From contig NZ_QVFV01000001.1 in NCBI RefSeq assembly GCF_004212215.1, positions 692,814 to 756,813 of the forward strand: a stretch of DNA of 64,000 nt. Direction: 5' to 3'. Of this stretch, positions 60,133 to 64,000 are shown piece after piece. Numbering within the stretch: the stretch's first letter is position 1; every line of letters begins with the position of its first letter. A program made the translations under genes and the position numbers. The notes under the pieces were generated by a model. The model was not told where the DNA came from, did no database searches, and saw only the letters and a list, made by a program, of their open reading frames with translations. Source of the stretch: Leptolyngbya iicbica LK (GTDB lineage Bacteria > Cyanobacteriota > Cyanobacteriia > Phormidesmidales > Phormidesmidaceae).

Positions 60133-62670
60133 ATGCCATCTTTTCAGACACCCGCTTCCACCCAGCCAGCATCCGCGATCGCCTTGCCCGAACTGCTCGC
60201 CCCAGCAGGCAATTGGGACTGTGCCAAAGCGGCGGTAGAAAATGGGGCCGATGCCATTTATTTCGGTCTTGATCGCTTCAATGCGCGGATGCGGGCCAAC
60301 AACTTTACCGAAGCGGACTTGCCCGAACTCATGGCCTTTCTGCATCGCCGGGGCGTGAAGGGCTACATCACGTTAAACACCCTCATCTTTACGGCAGAAC
60401 TGCCCGAAATCGAGCAGTATTTGCGGACGGTGATCGCGGCTGGGGTGGATGCGGCGATCGTTCAGGATATTGGTCTCTGTCGGTTGATTCGCGCGCTGTC
60501 GCCCGACTTTCCGATTCACGCCTCGACCCAGATGACGGTCACCAGTGCCGCCGGAGTCGCCTTTGCCCAGGGGCTGGGCTGCCAGCTTGTCGTCCTTGCC
60601 CGCGAAACGTCGATCAAAGAAATCAATCGCATTCAGCAGCAGTTGAGCGATCGCGCCATCGCCATGCCGCTTGAAGTCTTTGTCCACGGGGCGTTGTGTG
60701 TTGCGTACTCGGGTCAGTGCCTCACCAGTGAGGCGTTGGGCGGGCGATCGGCCAATCGCGGCGAATGTGCCCAAGCCTGCCGCATGACCTACGACCTGAT
60801 CGCCGATGGCCAGCCAGTGGACGTGGGCGATCGCCAATATCTGCTCAGTCCCCAAGATTTGTCGGGCCTCCCCGTGCTTACCGACCTGATCGCGGCAGGC
60901 GTCTCTTGTCTCAAGATCGAAGGTCGGCTGAAAGCGCCCGAATATGTGGCTAACGTCACCCAGGTCTATCGCCGGGCACTGGATCAGGTCGCGGCGCAGT
61001 TAGCGATCGCAACGGCCACGCCTCAACGCTATGTCCCCACCGACGACGAGCGCTATCGTCTGGAAATGGCTTTTTCTCGCGGGCTCTACACCGGCTGGTT
61101 TGAGGGCATCGATAATCAAGCCCTCGTTCATGCCCGCTTTGGCAAAAAGCGCGGTGTCTTGCTCGGCCAGGTCAAAAGCATCAAGCCCGACGGCATCACG
61201 CTCGAACTCCAAGCGCCGGTCAAGCCGGGTGACGGCGTGGTGTTTGACAATGGCCATCCTGCTGCGAAGGAAGAAGGCGGGCGCGTGTATGGGGTGCAGC
61301 GCCAGGGCCGCACTACATTGCTGACCTTTGGCCGCCGCGATGTGAATCTGAATCGCCTCAACGTGGGGGATTACGTGTGGAAAACCAGCGATCCCGAGTT
61401 GGATAAAACGGTGCGCCAAAGCTACGCCGGGGAGACGCCTCAATTCCAGCAGCCCATCACGGTCGAAATTTATGGCGCGGTGGATGAACCGCTGACGGCG
61501 ATCGCCCGCGATCCCCAAGGTCACATCGCCCAGGCTGAGTCCGCCATGCCACTGGTCAGTGCCCATAGCCAACCCCTCACCACTGACAAACTCACCCAGC
61601 AATTCAGTCGCTTGGGCAATACCCCGTTCCGCCTAGACGCCCTCACCAATCATGTTGAAGGCGACGTGATGCTGCCCGTCAGTGAACTCAATCGGCTGCG
61701 GCGATCGCTGGTAGAGTCTCTGGAAACTCAGCGATCTCGTCCCCGGATCTGGCAACTCGCCGAGCCGGCCCAGTTACCGACCCTGTTGCCCGAGCCGGAG
61801 CAACCCCCGACCCGTCAGCCGGAACTGATTGCCTTGGTGCGCAACCAAGCCCAACTGGCCGCCGCGATCGCCACCGAAGTTTCCACCTTTTACTGCGAAC
61901 TCGAAAATCCTGCCGCCTACAAAGACCTGGTGGAATGGTTCCGCCATAACCGTCGCACCGAGGCGCAAACGATCTGGGTCGCCCCGCCCCGCATCACTAA
62001 ACCGCTGGAAAACTACATTTTGGAACAGGTCGCGCGATCGCAGGCCGACGGCTATCTCATTCGCAATTACGATCACCTTGCCTGGTTCCGCGATCTTCCC
62101 TGCATCGGCGACTTCTCGCTCAATGTGGCGAATCCCCTCACCGCCGCCTATTTCAAAGCGCAGTACGGGCTGGAACGGCTGACCGCTTCCTACGACCTGA
62201 ATATTGACCAGCTCGAATCGCTACTCCAGGGCAGTCCTGCCCACTGGTACGAAATCACCCTGCACCAGCACATGCCGATGTTTCATATGGAGCACTGCGT
62301 CTTCTGCGCGTTCCTCTCTGACGGCAAGGACTTTCGCGACTGTGGTCGCCCCTGCGAAACGCAGACCGTGACGTTGCGCGATCGCACCGGCACCGAACAC
62401 GTTTTGCAAGCCGACGCGGGCTGCCGCAATACCCTTTACAACGGCGTCGCCCAAACCGGAGCCGAATACGCTCAACGCCTGATCACAGCCGGGGCGCGAC
62501 AGTTTCGCATCGAGTTCCTCAACGAGTCGCCCCAGCAAGTCTCGCAAACCCTACGCCATTATCAACAGCTACTCTCCGGCGAGTTATCCGGTGCCAAACT
62601 CTGGAAAAAACTGCAACTGCAAAGCAAACTCGGCGTTACCCGTGGCCCGATGGACAAAGACCAGCGTTAG
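60133..62670 (+). CDS. U32 family peptidase-like protein, RlhA type
   Basis: An 845-residue U32 protein with C-terminal DUF3656-type region. Seen: L-L-A-P-A-G-N-W-D-C-A-K-A-A-V-E-N-G-A-D-A-I-Y-F-G at the start, H-A-S-T-Q-M-T-V, E-V-F-V-H-G-A-L-C-V-A-Y-S-G-Q-C, N-R-G-E-C-A-Q-A-C-R, K-I-E-G-R-L-K-A-P-E-Y-V, and a later Cys cluster H-C-V-F-C-A-F-L. U32 proteins such as E. coli RlhA act in hydroxylation of 23S rRNA, others in tRNA modification; the Cys residues hold an Fe-S cluster. The assignment as an RNA hydroxylase rather than a peptidase follows family knowledge. Confidence 0.88.
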   Translation: MPSFQTPASTQPASAIALPELLAPAGNWDCAKAAVENGADAIYFGLDRFNARMRANNFTEADLPELMAFLHRRGVKGYITLNTLIFTAELPEIEQYLRTVIAAGVDAAIVQDIGLCRLIRALSPDFPIHASTQMTVTSAAGVAFAQGLGCQLVVLARETSIKEINRIQQQLSDRAIAMPLEVFVHGALCVAYSGQCLTSEALGGRSANRGECAQACRMTYDLIADGQPVDVGDRQYLLSPQDLSGLPVLTDLIAAGVSCLKIEGRLKAPEYVANVTQVYRRALDQVAAQLAIATATPQRYVPTDDERYRLEMAFSRGLYTGWFEGIDNQALVHARFGKKRGVLLGQVKSIKPDGITLELQAPVKPGDGVVFDNGHPAAKEEGGRVYGVQRQGRTTLLTFGRRDVNLNRLNVGDYVWKTSDPELDKTVRQSYAGETPQFQQPITVEIYGAVDEPLTAIARDPQGHIAQAESAMPLVSAHSQPLTTDKLTQQFSRLGNTPFRLDALTNHVEGDVMLPVSELNRLRRSLVESLETQRSRPRIWQLAEPAQLPTLLPEPEQPPTRQPELIALVRNQAQLAAAIATEVSTFYCELENPAAYKDLVEWFRHNRRTEAQTIWVAPPRITKPLENYILEQVARSQADGYLIRNYDHLAWFRDLPCIGDFSLNVANPLTAAYFKAQYGLERLTASYDLNIDQLESLLQGSPAHWYEITLHQHMPMFHMEHCVFCAFLSDGKDFRDCGRPCETQTVTLRDRTGTEHVLQADAGCRNTLYNGVAQTGAEYAQRLITAGARQFRIEFLNESPQQVSQTLRHYQQLLSGELSGAKLWKKLQLQSKLGVTRGPMDKDQR

Positions 62671-62696
62671 CGATCGCACTCGCCCAGTAACCGTTT

Positions 62697-63239
62697 CTAC
62701 AGCAAGGCTCGAACGTCAATAATAAGGTCTGGAAATGCTAGCGGCGCGATGGTGCCGTCGTTCAAGCGTTGCTCTTGCTGATAATCATCCCCCTGGGGAT
62801 CGCGATACACAATCAGTACGCCATCCCGCAGATTAGCCACCCAATAGTCGGCAATCCCAGCAGCCGCATAGGCGTGCCGCTTCTCATCGGTATCTTTTTC
62901 CAGCGACGAGTTGGCGAATTCAATAATTAAAAACACATCAGCAGGCGTGGGATGTCCTTGGCGATACGCTTGTCGCCGCACCAAGGCAATGTCAGGCTCA
63001 GGCTCGCTTCCGGTCTCCGTGATGGTGATCGGTTTGGCGTCCCTCACTTGGTAACGCCCCTGCGATCGCGTGATCAAAAACTCCGCCACCCCCGTTGAGA
63101 GATCCGCATGATCTGGGCCTTCGGGAGCCATTTCCAGAACCAATCCATTCAGTAACTCAACGCGGCGATCGTCTAACAAGCCCGCCTCAATCATGCGGTG
63201 ATAGTCAGCGATCGTCCAACGCAGCAGAGTCGCAGCCAC
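62697..63239 (-). CDS. Uma2 family endonuclease-like protein
   Basis: A 180-residue DUF820/Uma2 protein with PD-(D/E)XK fold, GTG start (63237-63239). Seen: E-L-L-N-G-L-V-L-E-M-A-P-E-G-P-D-H, E-P-D-I-A-L-V-R-R, V-F-L-I-I-E-F-A-N-S-S-L-E-K-D-T-D-E-K, Y-A-A-A-G-I-A-D-Y-W-V-A-N. The ExK-like pair is E-F...K. Cyanobacteria carry dozens of these genes; activity in cells is largely unknown. Confidence 0.85.
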   Translation of the reverse strand: MAATLLRWTIADYHRMIEAGLLDDRRVELLNGLVLEMAPEGPDHADLSTGVAEFLITRSQGRYQVRDAKPITITETGSEPEPDIALVRRQAYRQGHPTPADVFLIIEFANSSLEKDTDEKRHAYAAAGIADYWVANLRDGVLIVYRDPQGDDYQQEQRLNDGTIAPLAFPDLIIDVRALL

Positions 63240-63414
63240 AAATAGTCTTTCCTACTGAGCCATTGCCTCTATCTTAGCGGTCACGAAGTTCATACCATGC
63301 CAACAACGGATAGCGTCCCGCTCGTAGCTGCTAAACATCAGCAACGACTCTGAGGCATTAGGATCAAACCGTCAGGCTAAGATTTAGACACAGGCGCAAT
63401 TTCGCAATATCAAG

Positions 63415-63999
63415 ATGACTGCACAGTTGCTCTCCCCTCATATCCGCGAAGCCCACGTTTTTCCCAAGATTAACTGGCAGCAGTTCGAAGCCATTGATCA
63501 GGCCTTTGACTCCGTGCCGGGTGTCAAGTTTCGATATCTCGATGGCGCGTTAGAAATCATGCCCATTAGCGAAGAGCACGAAGACTTTAAAACTATTCTG
63601 CGAATGTTACTGGAGGCTTATCTGCGATCGCAGGGCATCCGTTTCTATGGTCGCGGCGGCCCCTCATTAGGGGATGCAACATTGGGTACTCGCAGTGAAC
63701 CAGACGAAGCTTATAACATTGGTGAGCGAAAGCCATATCCTGATCTGGTGATCGAGGTTGTCGTGACGAGTGGCGGCATCGACAAATTAGAAGGTTATCG
63801 TCGGTTGGCCATAGCTGAAGTATGGTTTTGGGAAGATGGCGTGCTCCAACTTTATCACTTGAAATCTGACCAAAGTGCTTATGAGCAGGTGGAGAACAGT
63901 GTTCTACTCCCTCAATTACCGCTGGATGTTTTCTGTCGCTATGTCACGTATCACGACCAATTTGATGCTGTTGACGAGTTCCTCAAGAGTCTTCCATGA
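63415..63999 (+). CDS. Uma2 family endonuclease-like protein
   Basis: A 194-residue Uma2/DUF820 protein from another subfamily than its divergent neighbour. Seen: F-R-Y-L-D-G-A-L-E-I-M-P-I-S-E-E-H-E-D, Y-P-D-L-V-I-E-V-V-V-T-S-G-G-I-D-K-L-E-G-Y, L-A-I-A-E-V-W-F-W-E-D-G. The D-L-V-I-E-V-V motif contains the acidic pair. The stop codon ends at 63999, so the gene is complete. 175 bases separate it from the other Uma2 gene, on opposite strands. Confidence 0.88.
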   Translation: MTAQLLSPHIREAHVFPKINWQQFEAIDQAFDSVPGVKFRYLDGALEIMPISEEHEDFKTILRMLLEAYLRSQGIRFYGRGGPSLGDATLGTRSEPDEAYNIGERKPYPDLVIEVVVTSGGIDKLEGYRRLAIAEVWFWEDGVLQLYHLKSDQSAYEQVENSVLLPQLPLDVFCRYVTYHDQFDAVDEFLKSLP

Positions 64000-64000
64000 T

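Overview
The window looks like chromosomal DNA from a halotolerant or marine, probably filamentous, cyanobacterium (Leptolyngbya/Nodosilinea/Halomicronema-like; the genus is my inference). The evidence is very frequent GCGATCGC (HIP1) octamers, a moderately high GC content, and typical cyanobacterial genes: kaiA, tocopherol cyclase, pilA, ispG, DUF4330, DUF2358, DUF928/CHASE2/CHAT proteins and glucosylglycerol-3-phosphatase. No rRNA, CRISPR array, integrase or intact insertion sequence was recognised. One tRNA (Asn, GTT) is present.

Layout. 1-0.9 kb: start of an N-type (Na+-translocating) F1Fo ATPase cluster on the minus strand (atpR, then subunit a, running off the window). 1.3-6 kb: a GvpV-like coiled-coil protein, glycerate 2-kinase overlapping coaX, an M48 protease, a DUF4330 protein and a small membrane protein. 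6.2-12.5 kb: a GT39-type mannosyltransferase with a TPR tail; a solitary kaiA without kaiBC; a strongly folded intergenic element; a divergent degenerate histidine kinase; a candidate small RNA. 12.9-16.9 kb: a 36-residue membrane peptide, an SLH-domain protein with poly-aspartate tracts, DUF2358, DUF1499, PPC/DUF296 and SDR genes. 17.0-18.0 kb: an AT-rich, HIP1-free island carrying a DUF6602/PD-(D/E)XK-like gene, the clearest sign of transfer. 18-28 kb: SnoaL-like, DUF928, FAD oxidoreductase, HAD phosphatase, DEAD-box helicase with a long leader, DUF6159, homocysteine-biosynthesis (HcyBio) and NmrA-type genes. 28.3-29.2 kb: a nested inverted-repeat, MITE-like element. 29-34 kb: ispG, a C-terminal processing protease, a 59-residue conserved-looking small protein on the minus strand, pilA and a companion gene. 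34-44 kb: purH, an esterase, a large CHAT-domain membrane protein, ureidoglycolate lyase, YCII, csaA, NYN nuclease, tRNA-Asn, tocopherol cyclase and a YgjP-type peptidase. 45.7-47 kb: stpA. 47-60 kb: two DUF928+CHASE2 pairs flanking cobB, hpt and a seven-gene Mrp Na+/H+ antiporter operon. 60-64 kb: a U32 peptidase family protein and two Uma2-type proteins.

How the genes work together. Three independent loci point to salt physiology: the N-ATPase, the Mrp antiporter and the glucosylglycerol phosphatase. A second theme is a set of exported DUF928 proteins (three paralogues), two of them next to CHASE2 receptors (one with a degenerate GGDEF and an intact-looking EAL domain), plus a membrane CHAT protease-like protein. 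These may form an uncharacterised envelope-sensing module. The third theme is the rearranged clock locus: kaiA has lost its usual kaiBC neighbours and instead faces a kinase-like protein whose ATP-binding motifs look ruined. All functional statements rest on reading translated sequence and recalling families; no database search was run.
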